Positions 52,704 to 62,832 are shown, counted from the first letter of the stretch. The stretch: DNA of 64,000 bases from Pseudarthrobacter sp. NamE5 (GCF_005796225.1 NZ_VAHO01000002.1:310001-374000); one strand, 5' to 3'. The notes: generated from the sequence alone by a model not told the origin. Numbers and translations are program-made.

Positions 52704-53498
52704 TTACTGGGCCGGTGCCGCAACGGGGGCGGCGACGGCGGAACCGGCGCCCTTGGCGTAGCGGTCGTAGCCTTCTTCTTCCAGGCGGTCCGCCAGCTCC
52801 GGACCGCCCTCTTCAACAACCTGGCCGTCCACGAACACGTGCACGAAGTCAGGCTTGATGTAGCGCAGAATGCGGGTGTAGTGCGTAATCAGCAGGGTAC
52901 CCATGTTGCCCTCGGCGTGGGCGCGGTTGACACCCTCGGAGACAACCTTCAGCGCGTCAACGTCCAGGCCGGAGTCGGTCTCGTCCAGCACGGCAAACTT
53001 CGGCTTGAAAAGTTCCAGCTGCAGGATCTCGACGCGCTTTTTCTCGCCGCCGGAGAAGCCCTCGTTGACGTTGCGCTGGGCGAAGTCGGCGTCGATGCGC
53101 AGCTGCTCCATGGCAGCCTTGACGTCCTTGGTCCAGGTGCGCAGGGCCGGAGCCTGGCCGTCGATGGCAGTCTTGGCGGTGCGCAGGAAGTTGGTCATGG
53201 TCACACCGGGGACCTCCACCGGGTACTGCATGGCCAGGAAGACGCCGGCACGGGCGCGCTCGTCCACGCTCATCTCCAGGACGTCCTCGCCGTCCAGGGT
53301 GATGGAGCCGCTGGTGACGGTGTAGCGGGGGTGGCCCGCGATGGTGGAAGCCAGGGTGGACTTGCCGGAGCCGTTCGGGCCCATGATGGCGTGGGTTTCG
53401 CCGGTCCGGATGGTCAGGCTGACGCCCTTCAGGATCTCCTTGGTGCCCTGCTCGGTGTCAATGCTGACGTGCAGGTCCTTGATCTCAAGAGTAGACAT
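52704..53498 (-). CDS. sufC: Fe-S assembly ATPase SufC
   Basis: 264 residues. Walker A GPNGSGKSTLAS, signature FSGGEKKRVEILQ, Walker B FAVLDETDSGLD (the ET-D-S form is SufC-specific) and switch His in ITHYTRIL. ATPase of the SufBCD scaffold. A Pro/Ala-rich C-terminal tail is extra. 43 bases separate it from the Rieske gene. Confidence 0.95.
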   Translation of the reverse strand: MSTLEIKDLHVSIDTEQGTKEILKGVSLTIRTGETHAIMGPNGSGKSTLASTIAGHPRYTVTSGSITLDGEDVLEMSVDERARAGVFLAMQYPVEVPGVTMTNFLRTAKTAIDGQAPALRTWTKDVKAAMEQLRIDADFAQRNVNEGFSGGEKKRVEILQLELFKPKFAVLDETDSGLDVDALKVVSEGVNRAHAEGNMGTLLITHYTRILRYIKPDFVHVFVDGQVVEEGGPELADRLEEEGYDRYAKGAGSAVAAPVAAPAQ

Positions 53499-53541
53499 GC
53501 TCTTCTTTCTGTTCGTTCGTAAGTCTGGTGCTGCAGGGCGC

Positions 53542-53895
53542 TCAGTTGTTGACTGCGGCGCCGTTCAAAACGTTGGTGACATCCACGTAGACGTCGTCGC
53601 CGTCCAGTTCGACGGCGAACACCGGAACGGGGTCGTAGGCGGGAAGCTGGAGCGGCTGGCCGCTGCGCAGATCGAACTGGGAGCCGTGGCCCCAGCATTC
53701 GATGGCACAGCCTTCCACATCCCCTTCGGAAAGGGAGATGTCAGCGTGCGAGCAGGTGTCCCCGATGGCGTGGATCTCGCCCATCGAATCGCGGACAACT
53801 GCTACCGGGTAGTCATCGATCAGGATGCGCAGCGCCTGCTTGACCTGGATGTCGTTGGCGCTGCAAACCAGCTCGCCCTTGGGCTTCCCGCTCAT
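53542..53895 (-). CDS. Rieske [2Fe-2S] ferredoxin-like protein in the suf operon
   Basis: 117 residues. The Rieske ligands are Cys/His in DTCSHADISLSEG and Cys/His in ECWGHGSQFDL. Annotated relatives are 'non-heme iron oxygenase ferredoxin subunit', but no oxygenase is nearby. Its place between sufD and sufC suggests an electron donor for cluster assembly or a client cluster carrier (inference). Starts 15 bases after sufD. Confidence 0.92.
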   Translation of the reverse strand: MSGKPKGELVCSANDIQVKQALRILIDDYPVAVVRDSMGEIHAIGDTCSHADISLSEGDVEGCAIECWGHGSQFDLRSGQPLQLPAYDPVPVFAVELDGDDVYVDVTNVLNGAAVNN

Positions 53896-53910
53896 ACGTT
53901 CCTGCCGTTC

Positions 53911-55152
53911 CTAGTTGTCGCCTGCGGCGAGTTCGCGTTCCACAGCTTCAGTGAGGCGCTCCTCGAGGGCCGGCACCTTGATCTGCTGGATGATTTCGTT
54001 CAGGAAGCCACGGACCACCAGGCGGCGGGCCACGTCTTCCGGAATGCCGCGTGCCATCAGGTAGAACAGGTGCTGGTCATCGAAGCGGCCGGTGGCGCTG
54101 GCGTGGCCGGCACCTTCAATCAGGCCGGTCTCGATCTCCAGGTTCGGAACGGAGTCCGCGCGGCAGCCGTCAGTCAGGACCAGGTTCTGGTTCTTCTCAT
54201 AGGAGTCGGTGCCTTCAGCCTGCTTTTGAATCAGGACGTCGCCCACCCAGACGGTGTGCGCACCCTTGCCCTGCAGAGCGCCCTTGTACAGCACGTTGGA
54301 CTTGCAGTTGGCCACGTTGTGGTCAACGAACGAACGGTGCTCGAGGTGCTGCCCGGCGTCGGCGAAGTACAGGCCGAGGAGTTCCGCCTCTGCCCCTTCA
54401 CCGGCGAAACGGACGTTGGAGTTCATGCGGATGATCTTGCCGCCGAGCGTCACTGCGATGTGCTTGTAGACGGCGTCCTTGGCAACCTCGGCGTCGTGCT
54501 GGGCCAGGTGCTTGGCGTCGTCTTCCCAGAGCTGGACGGAAACCACCGTCAGCTGGGCGCCGCCGCGGACGAAGACCTCAACGTTGCCGTTGTGGTCTGC
54601 GGAGCCGTCGTGCTCGAGGATGACCACGGCGCGGCTGTTCTCGCCGGCTTCGATGACGTGGTGGGAGTTGGAGCGCCGACCGGCGCCCTTGCCCGTCAGC
54701 ACCACGCGCACGGGCTCATCCAGCTCGGCGTTCGCCGGGATCTGGATGAACAGCGCCTCCTCGGTGTTGGCGGAAGCCACGACGGCGGCACGGTCGGCCG
54801 GGACCAGGGTGGCACCGCGTGGGGCCTCGCCTGCATGCAGGGTGCGAAGCACGAAAGCCTCGGGGGCCTCCACGGAAACGGTGAGCACGTCGCCGTCGGT
54901 GGGCGCGTCGGAGAGCAGGTTGGCGAGCTCCCGGACGGGGGTGAAGCGCCATTCCTCTTCACGCCCGTTGGGAAATGCGAAGTCCGCGACGTCGTGGCTG
55001 GTGAGCCGTTCCGCGCGGGAGGCCATGACCTGCACGCCGTGGCTGTGGTGGCGGTCCACCTTGGAGGCGACGAGCTGTTCGCCCTCCTCAGTGAAACCGG
55101 CGATCGACGGTGCGCCGATGCGCGCCTTTTCGGTAGTTGCTTCGGCAGTCAT
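53911..55152 (-). CDS. sufD: Fe-S assembly protein SufD
   Basis: 413 residues, right-handed beta-helix core. Typical segments are EEEWRFTPVREL near residue 65, and SVQLWEDDAKHL and DEQHLFYLMARGI-like elements (DDQHLFYLMARGIPEDVARRL) toward the C-terminus. Partner of SufB and SufC. The ATG overlaps the sufB stop by one base (TAATG), so translation is coupled. Confidence 0.94.
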   Translation of the reverse strand: MTAEATTEKARIGAPSIAGFTEEGEQLVASKVDRHHSHGVQVMASRAERLTSHDVADFAFPNGREEEWRFTPVRELANLLSDAPTDGDVLTVSVEAPEAFVLRTLHAGEAPRGATLVPADRAAVVASANTEEALFIQIPANAELDEPVRVVLTGKGAGRRSNSHHVIEAGENSRAVVILEHDGSADHNGNVEVFVRGGAQLTVVSVQLWEDDAKHLAQHDAEVAKDAVYKHIAVTLGGKIIRMNSNVRFAGEGAEAELLGLYFADAGQHLEHRSFVDHNVANCKSNVLYKGALQGKGAHTVWVGDVLIQKQAEGTDSYEKNQNLVLTDGCRADSVPNLEIETGLIEGAGHASATGRFDDQHLFYLMARGIPEDVARRLVVRGFLNEIIQQIKVPALEERLTEAVERELAAGDN

Positions 55153-56615
55153 TAACCGACGGATCCTTCCATCTGGAGTTCGATGAGGCGGTTCAGCTCG
55201 AGGGCGTATTCCATGGGCAGCTCACGGGCGATCGGCTCGATAAAGCCGCGCACGATCATCGCCATGGCCTCGTCCTCGGGCATTCCGCGGGACATGAGGT
55301 AGAACAGCTGCTCTTCGCTGACGCGGGAGACAGTTGCCTCGTGTCCCAGCTGCACATCGTCTTCACGGATGTCGATGTACGGGTAGGTGTCCGAGCGGCT
55401 GATGGTGTCCACCAGGAGCGCGTCGCAGCGGACGGTGTTGGCGGAGTGCTTTGCGCCTTCACGGACCTGGACCAGGCCGCGGTAGGCTGCACGTCCGCCG
55501 CCGCGTGCCACGGACTTGGAAATGATGGAGCTCTTGGTGTTCGGGGCGATGTGCACCATCTTCGAACCGGTGTCCTGGTGCTGGCCCTCGCCGGCGAAGG
55601 CGATGGAGAGCGTCTCACCCTTGGCGTGCTCACCTACGAGGTAAACGGCCGGGTACTTCATGGTGACCTTGGAGCCGATGTTGCCGTCGACCCATTCCAT
55701 GGTGGCGCCCTCTTCGCACACGGCGCGCTTGGTCACCAGGTTGTACACGTTGTTGGACCAGTTCTGGATGGTGGTGTACCGGACGCGGGCGCCCTTCTTC
55801 ACCACGATCTCCACCACCGCGGAGTGCAGCGAGTCCGAGGTGTAGATCGGCGCGGTGCAGCCTTCGATGTAGTGGACGTACGAGTCCTCGTCGGCGATGA
55901 TCAGGGTCCGCTCGAACTGGCCCATGTTTTCCGTGTTGATGCGGAAGTATGCCTGCAGCGGGATGTCAACGTGGACGCCCTTGGGCACGTACACGAACGA
56001 ACCGCCGGACCACACCGCCGTGTTCAGCGAGGCGAACTTGTTGTCGCCCACGGGGATGACGGTGCCGAAGTACTCCTGGAAGATCTCCGGGTGCTCCTTC
56101 AGCGCGGTGTCGGTGTCCAGGAAGATGACGCCCTGGGCCTCAAGGTCCTCGCGGATCTGATGGTAGACCACCTCGGACTCGTACTGCGCGGCAACACCGG
56201 AAACAAGGCGGCTGCGCTCGGCTTCCGGGATACCCAGCTTCTCGTAGGTGTTGCGGATGTCCTCGGGCAGGTCCTCCCAGCTGGCTGCCTGCTTCTCCGT
56301 GGAGCGGACGAAGTACTTGATGTTGTCGAAGTCGATGCCGGAAAGGTCCGCGCCCCAGGTGGGCATGGGCTTGCGGTCGAAGTACTTGAGGCCCTTGAGG
56401 CGGAGGTCAAGCATCCATTCCGGCTCGCTCTTCTTGGCCGAAATGTCCCGGACAACCTCTTCGTCCAGCCCACGGCGTGCGTTCGCGCCGACGTCGTTCT
56501 TGTCGGCCCAGCCGTACTCGTAGTTGCCGATGCCGTGCAGCTCGGGATTCTTCTCCAGAATCTCCGAGATCACAGTGTTTTCGGCGACTGCTTTCTCTGA
56601 TAGTTGGTCCGTCAT
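55152..56615 (-). CDS. sufB: Fe-S assembly scaffold SufB
   Basis: 487 residues, usual length. Segments [42 protein letters not shown] and [13 protein letters not shown] are SufB signatures; the Cys in EGCTAP is a candidate scaffold/persulfide residue. ATG 56615 is chosen over GTG 56618: it overlaps the sufR stop by one base (TGATG) with AAAGG upstream. Second gene of sufR-B-D-Rieske-C-T. Confidence 0.95.
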   Translation of the reverse strand: MTDQLSEKAVAENTVISEILEKNPELHGIGNYEYGWADKNDVGANARRGLDEEVVRDISAKKSEPEWMLDLRLKGLKYFDRKPMPTWGADLSGIDFDNIKYFVRSTEKQAASWEDLPEDIRNTYEKLGIPEAERSRLVSGVAAQYESEVVYHQIREDLEAQGVIFLDTDTALKEHPEIFQEYFGTVIPVGDNKFASLNTAVWSGGSFVYVPKGVHVDIPLQAYFRINTENMGQFERTLIIADEDSYVHYIEGCTAPIYTSDSLHSAVVEIVVKKGARVRYTTIQNWSNNVYNLVTKRAVCEEGATMEWVDGNIGSKVTMKYPAVYLVGEHAKGETLSIAFAGEGQHQDTGSKMVHIAPNTKSSIISKSVARGGGRAAYRGLVQVREGAKHSANTVRCDALLVDTISRSDTYPYIDIREDDVQLGHEATVSRVSEEQLFYLMSRGMPEDEAMAMIVRGFIEPIARELPMEYALELNRLIELQMEGSVG

Positions 56616-57448
56616 CACGGCCTTTCTTGCTGATGGTTGATTTCTTCATCCAGGCCGGCGGGGGCTGCTGAAGGCCTCATGGGCCGCTGGGCAGACAGCC
56701 TGCCTGTAGGAATGTGGGTGGTGCAGACGTGCCCGCCGCGGGCCAGCGTGGAGAGCCGGCGCACGTCCACGCCCACCAGCCTTGCGAACACCTCGGTCTC
56801 CACGTCGCAGAACACGGGGAAACGGGCGGCGAGCTGCTGGATGGGGCAATGGCCTTGGCAGAGCTGCACGCTGGAAAGGGCCGCGGGCAGCGGTGCTTTG
56901 GCCTCGATGGAAGCGGCGGAGGACACGAAGTTGTCCCGGCTTAGGGCCGTTGCCAGCGCCTTTGCCCGGTCGGCAATCTCGGGGCCGGCCTTCTCGATTT
57001 CCGGCGCGTACCGGCGTTCCATGTCCGCGAAACGCTCGACGGCGAAGGCGCGGACCGCGTCAGGGCCCGCAACTTTCTGGAGCTGCTGGAGTGCAAGGGC
57101 CGCGATGTCCAGGTAATCGTTGCCAAGGCTGGACTGGCCCTGTGAGCTGAGGACATACCGCCGCGCGGGACGGCCGGCACCGGCACCGGACTTGGCGACC
57201 CGCTTGACCTCGATAACGCCTGCGCGGGACAGATGGTCCAAGTGGCGCCGGACTGCGGCGGGCGTGAATCCCAGCAGGTCGCCTAGTTCAGCGGCACTCA
57301 CCGGGCCATGCTCCAGGACTGCGGAAAGAACGCGGTCCCGCGTGCGCTCATCCGCATCGCCAACCGGACCGGCGGCCACAGGACCGCGGTCTGCGGGAGC
57401 CTTGGCGGCTCCGTGCCCGGCAATAGGCACAGCAGTAGCATTGCTCAT
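56615..57448 (-). CDS. sufR: SufR-type Fe-S sensing transcriptional regulator
   Basis: 277 residues. The N-terminal winged helix ([21 protein letters not shown]) binds DNA. The C-terminal part has [19 protein letters not shown] with three Cys that bind a [4Fe-4S] cluster in the family. SufR represses suf when Fe-S supply is sufficient. An inverted repeat (57456-57470) lies immediately upstream of its ATG and is the likely autoregulatory site. Heads the suf operon. Confidence 0.93.
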   Translation of the reverse strand: MSNATAVPIAGHGAAKAPADRGPVAAGPVGDADERTRDRVLSAVLEHGPVSAAELGDLLGFTPAAVRRHLDHLSRAGVIEVKRVAKSGAGAGRPARRYVLSSQGQSSLGNDYLDIAALALQQLQKVAGPDAVRAFAVERFADMERRYAPEIEKAGPEIADRAKALATALSRDNFVSSAASIEAKAPLPAALSSVQLCQGHCPIQQLAARFPVFCDVETEVFARLVGVDVRRLSTLARGGHVCTTHIPTGRLSAQRPMRPSAAPAGLDEEINHQQERP

Positions 57449-57455
57449 GGAATAC

Positions 57456-57470
57456 ACAACACAATGTTGT
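57456..57470. promoter_or_regulatory. Candidate SufR operator
   Basis: ACAACA (57456-57461), CAA, TGTTGT (57465-57470): a perfect 6 bp inverted repeat eight bases before the sufR ATG. It resembles the CAAC/GTTG core reported for cyanobacterial SufR sites, with slightly different spacing. Position fits autorepression. Confidence 0.65.
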
Positions 57471-57554
57471 CGTAATTTAGTCCCGCGATCCAGTAAGGCG
57501 AGGCTGACCTGACCTGCCTCCCGCCCTGGGGACGGACGAAAATACTACATCCCG

Positions 57555-57560
57555 TAGAAT
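57555..57560 (+). promoter_or_regulatory. -10 element, leaderless start of the ABC ATPase gene
   Basis: TAGAAT, six bases, then the GTG at 57567. No Shine-Dalgarno is seen. Confidence 0.6.
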
Positions 57561-57566
57561 ACTGGG

Positions 57567-58535
57567 GTGCGATCGCCCCAGTCCCCTGTCCTGTCCATTA
57601 ACGGGCTCGTTAAGGACGTGGGTCCGCTGTCCAGTATGGACGGCAAGATGCTTCGGGTGGTAAGCGGCATCTCACTCATTGCCGAGCGCGGGCAGGTCAC
57701 GGCCCTGCTGGGAGCAAACGGCGCTGGCAAAACCACCACCCTCGAATGCGCGCAGGGCCTGCAGAAAAGCAGCGGCGGCAGCATCTCCCTGCTCGGCCAC
57801 GACCCCGCAACGGCAGGGGCTGGCTTGCGCTCCCGCGTCGGCGTGATGCTGCAGGACGGCGGGCTCCCGCCGTCGGCCCGGCCCCTTCCGCTGCTGCGGC
57901 ACATCGCCGGCCTCTACGCCCGGCCCTGGAACGTGGACGAGCTGGCGGGGCGCCTTGGCATCGACACCTTCGGCAGGACCACCGTACGCAGGCTCTCCGG
58001 AGGCCAGAAGCAACGGCTCGCGCTGGCTGCGGCCCTGATCGGCAAACCCGAAGTCCTTTTCCTGGACGAGCCGAGCGCCGGCCTGGACCCCCAGTCCCGC
58101 CAGCTGGTCTTCGACCTGATCTCCGAGCTCCGTGACGACGGAATGGGGATCATCCTCACTACGCACCTCATGGATGACGCGCAGCGCCTGGCGGACTATG
58201 TCTACATCATCGACGGCGGCCGGAACGTTGCCGAGGGCACGGTGCCGGAACTGCTGCAGCGCGCCCCGGAGGTAGAAGCCGGGGCGGAGCACATCAGGAC
58301 GCTGGTGTTCGAGGCACCGGCCGGGCTCGACCTTTCCAGGGTGCTCCCGGACGGCGTCGACGTCGCCGAAACCCGGGCCGGCAGTTACGAAGTCACAGGT
58401 CCACTGACGCCTGCCCACCTCGCAACCCTGGCGGCATGGTGGGAAGCCCACAACATCATGCCCGGCTCAATGAGCCTGCAGGCGCGTAGCCTTGAAGACG
58501 TCTTTCTGGATATTTCGGGAAAGGACATTCGATGA
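57567..58535 (+). CDS. ABC transporter ATP-binding protein (DrrA-like exporter)
   Basis: 322 residues. Walker A GANGAGKTTTLE, signature LSGGQKQRLALAAAL, Walker B VLFLDEPSAGLD and switch His in TTHLMDDAQ. A 90-residue C-terminal extension fits the DrrA-type exporter ATPases. Start GTG with a leaderless -10. The permease gene overlaps by four bases and ctaA follows, an order also found in mycobacteria (Rv1456c-Rv1458c region). A role tied to heme/cytochrome biogenesis is possible. Confidence 0.9.
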   Translation: MRSPQSPVLSINGLVKDVGPLSSMDGKMLRVVSGISLIAERGQVTALLGANGAGKTTTLECAQGLQKSSGGSISLLGHDPATAGAGLRSRVGVMLQDGGLPPSARPLPLLRHIAGLYARPWNVDELAGRLGIDTFGRTTVRRLSGGQKQRLALAAALIGKPEVLFLDEPSAGLDPQSRQLVFDLISELRDDGMGIILTTHLMDDAQRLADYVYIIDGGRNVAEGTVPELLQRAPEVEAGAEHIRTLVFEAPAGLDLSRVLPDGVDVAETRAGSYEVTGPLTPAHLATLAAWWEAHNIMPGSMSLQARSLEDVFLDISGKDIR

Positions 58536-59335
58536 CCCGGACACCTGCGGGCGCTGCCGCCGCTGCAGCATCCGGCCACGCCGGAACAGCCGGACAGCAG
58601 CCTGCCGCGCTGCTGAAGCGCGTACTGCTGCAGGGCAGGTACGAGGCCCTCGCAATGTTGCGCAACGGCGAGCAATTGATTCTTGCCGTTGTTCTACCCT
58701 TGCTTGCACTCGTCGGCCTGACAGTGACGCCGTTCCTGGATGGAATGGGAGCCAGCCGGATCAACGTGGCGGTGCCCGGCATCCTTGCCCTGTGCGCCAT
58801 GTCGACGGCGTTCACCGGGCAGGGCATCGCCACCGGTTTCGATCGCCGCTACGGCGTGCTCCGCTTCCTTTCAACCACTCCCCTGGGCCGCGGCGGGCTT
58901 ATCGCCGGCAAGGTGATCTCGGTCCTGGCTGTCCTCTGCATCCAGGTGGCAGTGGTCTCCGCTGTTGCGCTTGCCCTGGGCTGGCAGCCGACAGCGGCGG
59001 GCTGGCTTCCCGGCCTGGCCTTCCTGGTGCTGGGCGCAGCCGCCTTCACTGCCCTTGGGCTGCTGGTGGCCGGCACCGTCCGGCCGGAGGCCACGCTTGC
59101 CATCACTAACCTCCTGTGGATCCTCCTTGGCGCGCTCGGAGGCATCGTGATCCCCGCTGACAAGCTGCCCGCAGCTGCGCAGCCGGCAGTGGGCTTCCTG
59201 CCCTCGGGTGCGTTGGGCGGGTCCCTGCGCGAAGCATTCCTTAACGGTGCCGTCGATTTCGGCGCCGCCTTCATCCTGCTGCTCTGGGCCCTCCTGGCCG
59301 GAGCGGCAGCCATCCGTTGGTTCAAGTGGAATTGA
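58532..59335 (+). CDS. ABC-2 type transporter permease
   Basis: 267 residues with six hydrophobic segments, ABC-2 fold. Its ATG overlaps the ATPase stop (ATGA), so it is the membrane partner. The start of ctaA lies seven bases past its stop. Export direction is inferred from the ABC-2 family; the substrate is unknown. Confidence 0.9.
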   Translation: MTRTPAGAAAAAASGHAGTAGQQPAALLKRVLLQGRYEALAMLRNGEQLILAVVLPLLALVGLTVTPFLDGMGASRINVAVPGILALCAMSTAFTGQGIATGFDRRYGVLRFLSTTPLGRGGLIAGKVISVLAVLCIQVAVVSAVALALGWQPTAAGWLPGLAFLVLGAAAFTALGLLVAGTVRPEATLAITNLLWILLGALGGIVIPADKLPAAAQPAVGFLPSGALGGSLREAFLNGAVDFGAAFILLLWALLAGAAAIRWFKWN

Positions 59336-59342
59336 GAGAATC

Positions 59343-60287
59343 GTGAGCACGGCGTCACGCCTTCCCCAGCTGGCCGGCCGCCTGGTTTCCAGGCTGCCTC
59401 GGACCGTGGACACCAGGATCCGGCGGCTCGCTGTCGCGTCCCTGATTGGCCAGACCGTGCTGGTGGTCACTGGCGGGGCCGTCCGCCTGACCTCGTCCGG
59501 CCTGGGCTGCCCCACGTGGCCGCGCTGCACCGACACGTCGCTGGTCAACACGCCGGAGATGGGAATCCACGGCTTCATCGAGTTCGGCAACAGGCTGCTT
59601 ACCTTTGCCCTGGCCGCGGTGGCCGCCCTCATGCTGGTGTACCTGTGGAACCTCCGCAGGGAGCGCAGGGACCTCTTCCTTCTTGCGCTTGGGCTCCTGG
59701 CGAGCATCCCGGCCCAGGCCGTCATTGGCGGCATCACGGTCCTGACCAACCTCAACCCGTGGGTGGTGGGGCTGCACTTCCTGGTGTCCATGTCCCTGGT
59801 GGTGTTCGCCACGCTCCTCGTGAACCGGGCCTTCGGCAGGACAGGCCGGTTTATGGCTGTCCGGCACCCCGCCCTGCCGGGCGTCATGCGTCCGGTGACC
59901 GCCGCCGTCGCGCTTTTTTCTGTCCTTGCGGTGATGCTGGGTGTAGTGGTCACCGGTGCCGGTCCGCACGCCGGCGACGCGGACGCCCCCCGGAATGGCC
60001 TGGACTGGGACCTCTTCTCCCACATCCATGCAGTGCCTGCGTACCTCATAACGGCAGGAACGGCGGTGGCCTTGGCACTGGTGCTCCTGCGCCGTATTAC
60101 CGGTCCCATCCGCACCGCCGTCCTGGGATTGCTCGGCGTGACGGTACTGCAGGCTGTCATCGGTTTCACCCAGTACTACAACGGCATTCCTGCCCTGCTG
60201 GTGGCTGCGCACATGCTTGGGGCCGCGCTGCTGATGGTAGCTGCAACCAATGCCTGGGACATCGCCCGGTCGAGCCCCACGGAGTAG
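59343..60287 (+). CDS. ctaA: Heme A synthase
   Basis: 314 residues, eight membrane helices in two four-helix repeats. The first loop has the conserved Cys pair GLGCPTWPRCTD. His ligands for heme lie in HGFIEFGNRLL, GLHFLVSMSL, HIHAVPAYLI and AAHMLGAALL. It oxidises heme O (made by CtaB) to heme A. GTG 59343 is chosen, with a GAGAG site upstream. Third gene of the ABC-ctaA unit. Confidence 0.93.
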   Translation: MSTASRLPQLAGRLVSRLPRTVDTRIRRLAVASLIGQTVLVVTGGAVRLTSSGLGCPTWPRCTDTSLVNTPEMGIHGFIEFGNRLLTFALAAVAALMLVYLWNLRRERRDLFLLALGLLASIPAQAVIGGITVLTNLNPWVVGLHFLVSMSLVVFATLLVNRAFGRTGRFMAVRHPALPGVMRPVTAAVALFSVLAVMLGVVVTGAGPHAGDADAPRNGLDWDLFSHIHAVPAYLITAGTAVALALVLLRRITGPIRTAVLGLLGVTVLQAVIGFTQYYNGIPALLVAAHMLGAALLMVAATNAWDIARSSPTE

Positions 60288-60337
60288 TCCAGACCATGTG
60301 GGGCAGCCTGCACGCGGCCAGCCCACCCCAGTCCCTA

Positions 60338-60385
60338 CAGCACAAAGCGCCCCGGTTCATCTGTGAATCGGAGCGCTTTGTGCTG
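60338..60385. terminator. Long hairpin between convergent ctaA and SulP-CA genes
   Basis: CAGCACAAAGCGC (60338-60350) pairs perfectly with 60373-60385. Inside, CCGGTTCA and TGAATCGG pair with one G-T mismatch around a TCTG loop. No U-run. Likely a bidirectional terminator. Confidence 0.65.
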
Positions 60386-60401
60386 CAGCAGCAGTTTCTG
60401 C

Positions 60402-62753
60402 TCAGCCTGCCGTCGCAGGAGCGGAAGCGCCAGAGCGTGCTGCGGCGTGTTCCGGATCCAGGAAGTCGATCCCCGAGGAATGCACCAGCACCACGCGCGC
60501 CGTGGCGATGTCATAGAAAAGGCCGGTTGCCTGGATGCTGCCCGAGGCAAGTGCCGGGCCCACCACCGGGTGGGCTTCCAGCTTGCCAAGCTGCACGGCG
60601 ACGTTGACCATGCTGAGCTGGTCCACCCTGCAGAAGCCGGCGTCCGCTGCCGCCTGGGCCACCGGATGTCCGGCCAGCAGCTCGCGGTAGCTGGGCCGGG
60701 CGTGGTCCAGCCACGCGTCGAAGCCCGGCCCCAAGGCGCCATGGCCCTTGCCGTCCGCATCATCCAGGAGGACCTTCATGGCACCGCAGTTGGAGTGCCC
60801 GCAGATCACTATCGATTCCACCTCCAGTCCCTTCACGGCGAAGGAGAGGGCGGAGTCGATCGAGGCGTCCTGTCCGTCGTGGCACACCACGTTGCCTATG
60901 TTGCGTAAGGTCAGCATGTCGCCTGGGCCACTGCTGGTGATCAGGTTGGGATTAACGCGGGAATCCACGCACGCTACGAACAGGGCATCCGGATTTTGGC
61001 CGTTCGCCAGGTCGTGCACCAGCGGACGCACCTGCTCGGCGAAGCGCCGGTGGTACTTGTCGATGCCCAGCAGGACCGGCTGCAGCGGGGCCCCGTCCTT
61101 TTCTGCCTGGCCGCCTGCAGGTTCCGGCGCTTCCGCCGGGGGAAGCCAGGAGGTCCTGGGCGGTAGCGGAAGTTCCCGGGCCTCCTGCCGTTTCGGTGCC
61201 TGGTGGGCTGCAAGCCGGAAGAGGGTGTTTCCGTGTTCTTCGAGGCAGACCCTGCCGCCGGCCGCCTCATACTGGTGCTGCCAGGCCAGCAACGCTTCTC
61301 GGAAGGCATGGTCCAGGTAGTCGGCGTTCAGCTCCACCACCGTGCGCATGCCGTCCGGGACCGAGTGCAGAACGCGGTTAAGCCGGGGCAGGGCGAAGAA
61401 GCTGCAGGAGCCGGCGATGGTCACCCGCCAGGGGTCCGACGGCGAGACGGGCGGATGTGCCTGCATCGCCGCCCGCAACACGCGCCACAGCACGCTGGCC
61501 GCGGCCAGCGCCAGCCCGATCACCACGCCTTCGAGCAGGTTGAGGAACACCACGCAGAGCAGCGTGGCGGCGTAGATCAGCAGATCCCCGGTGCGCAGGC
61601 TCGTCCTGATGTCCGCGATCTTGATGAGCCTCGCTCCGATGACCACGAGGAGCCCTGCCAGGACGGACAGCGGAATGAGCTGGATCAGGCCCGCGAAGAG
61701 GGCGGAGAAGGCAAGGACCCAGATGCCGTGCAGGACAGCTGATGCCCTGGTGGCTGCCCCCGCCTCCACGTTGGTGGCGCTGCGGACAATGACGCCGGTT
61801 ACGGGCAGCCCGCCCAGGGAACCGGAGACGATGTTGGCTGCCCCCTGCCCCACGAGCTCGCGGTTGAGGTTGGTGCGGGGGCCGTTCTGCATCTTGTCCA
61901 CGGCGACGGCGGAAAGCAGGGATTCGATGCTGGCGATCAGTGCCATCGACAGCACGGCGAAGGCGGCCGCCTGCCAGTTTCCGTCAGGCAGTTGCGGCAG
62001 GGCAACGGCGTCGAAAATCGACCCGCTGAAGGAAATCCGCTCAACCGCCGGAGCAAATGCCACGGACAAGCCGGTGCCCGCGGCCACGGCGGCCAGCGGA
62101 CCCGGGATCCGTCGCACAGCGGCAGGCAGGTGCTTCCAGCCGAGCAGGATGGCGACGACGGCAAGCCCCAACAAAGCGGCATGCAGTTCGACGTTGGTGA
62201 TGGCCGCCGGAAGTGCAGCGATATTTTCAAGCGCGGAACCGGAAGGGCTGGCGCCCAGCAGGACCTGGAGCTGCTGCAGGATGATGGTGATGCCGATGCC
62301 GGCCAACATCGCCTTGACCACCACCGGCGAGACGGCCAAAGCTGCCCGCCCCACGCGGCTGATCCCGAGCAGGAGCTGGACGACGCCCGCCGCCGCGGTG
62401 ATCAGGCAGGTCACCTGCCAGCCAAATTCATCCACCAGTCCTGCCACGATGACGGTCAGTCCGGCAGCGGGCCCGCTGACCTGGAGCGACGAACCGCCCA
62501 GGCTTCCTGCCACGATGCCGCCTACTGCAGCGGCGATCAGGCCGGCCATAATGGGGGCACCCGAAGCGGCAGCAATGCCCAGCGACAGGGGCAGCGCTAC
62601 CAGGAAGACGACCAGTGAGGCGGGGACGTCCTGCCCCAAGTGTCGCAGGACCGCTGGGCGGCGGAATCTCAAGGAGCGTTCTTTAGGGCCCCGCTGCGGC
62701 GGCGGGCTGTGGCTGGGGAACTGTACGGTGGCTGGATCGTGTGCCTGGGCCAT
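60402..62753 (-). CDS. SulP anion transporter fused to STAS and beta-carbonic anhydrase
   Basis: 783 residues in three parts. Residues about 35-430 are a SulP permease core of ten or more helices. Residues about 440-510 resemble a STAS domain. Residues about 560-783 are a beta-carbonic anhydrase with zinc ligands in FVACVDSRVNP and HSNCGAM. The fusion suggests bicarbonate uptake coupled to CO2/bicarbonate interconversion at the inner membrane face. A GGAAAC site lies before the ATG. Two inverted repeats lie in its upstream region. Confidence 0.92.
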   Translation of the reverse strand: MAQAHDPATVQFPSHSPPPQRGPKERSLRFRRPAVLRHLGQDVPASLVVFLVALPLSLGIAAASGAPIMAGLIAAAVGGIVAGSLGGSSLQVSGPAAGLTVIVAGLVDEFGWQVTCLITAAAGVVQLLLGISRVGRAALAVSPVVVKAMLAGIGITIILQQLQVLLGASPSGSALENIAALPAAITNVELHAALLGLAVVAILLGWKHLPAAVRRIPGPLAAVAAGTGLSVAFAPAVERISFSGSIFDAVALPQLPDGNWQAAAFAVLSMALIASIESLLSAVAVDKMQNGPRTNLNRELVGQGAANIVSGSLGGLPVTGVIVRSATNVEAGAATRASAVLHGIWVLAFSALFAGLIQLIPLSVLAGLLVVIGARLIKIADIRTSLRTGDLLIYAATLLCVVFLNLLEGVVIGLALAAASVLWRVLRAAMQAHPPVSPSDPWRVTIAGSCSFFALPRLNRVLHSVPDGMRTVVELNADYLDHAFREALLAWQHQYEAAGGRVCLEEHGNTLFRLAAHQAPKRQEARELPLPPRTSWLPPAEAPEPAGGQAEKDGAPLQPVLLGIDKYHRRFAEQVRPLVHDLANGQNPDALFVACVDSRVNPNLITSSGPGDMLTLRNIGNVVCHDGQDASIDSALSFAVKGLEVESIVICGHSNCGAMKVLLDDADGKGHGALGPGFDAWLDHARPSYRELLAGHPVAQAAADAGFCRVDQLSMVNVAVQLGKLEAHPVVGPALASGSIQATGLFYDIATARVVLVHSSGIDFLDPEHAAARSGASAPATAG

Positions 62754-62832
62754 GGGTTTCCTTTTGCTTGCGGGCAGGATCGGTCCCAGAATAACGGGCT
62801 GGTCACGAGCAGTGACGGGTTAAGTGACTGAT

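Noticed and set aside
53341..56600. Two long plus-strand frames opposite sufC, sufD and sufB
   Set aside because: Antisense shadows of strongly conserved suf genes; no domain motifs.
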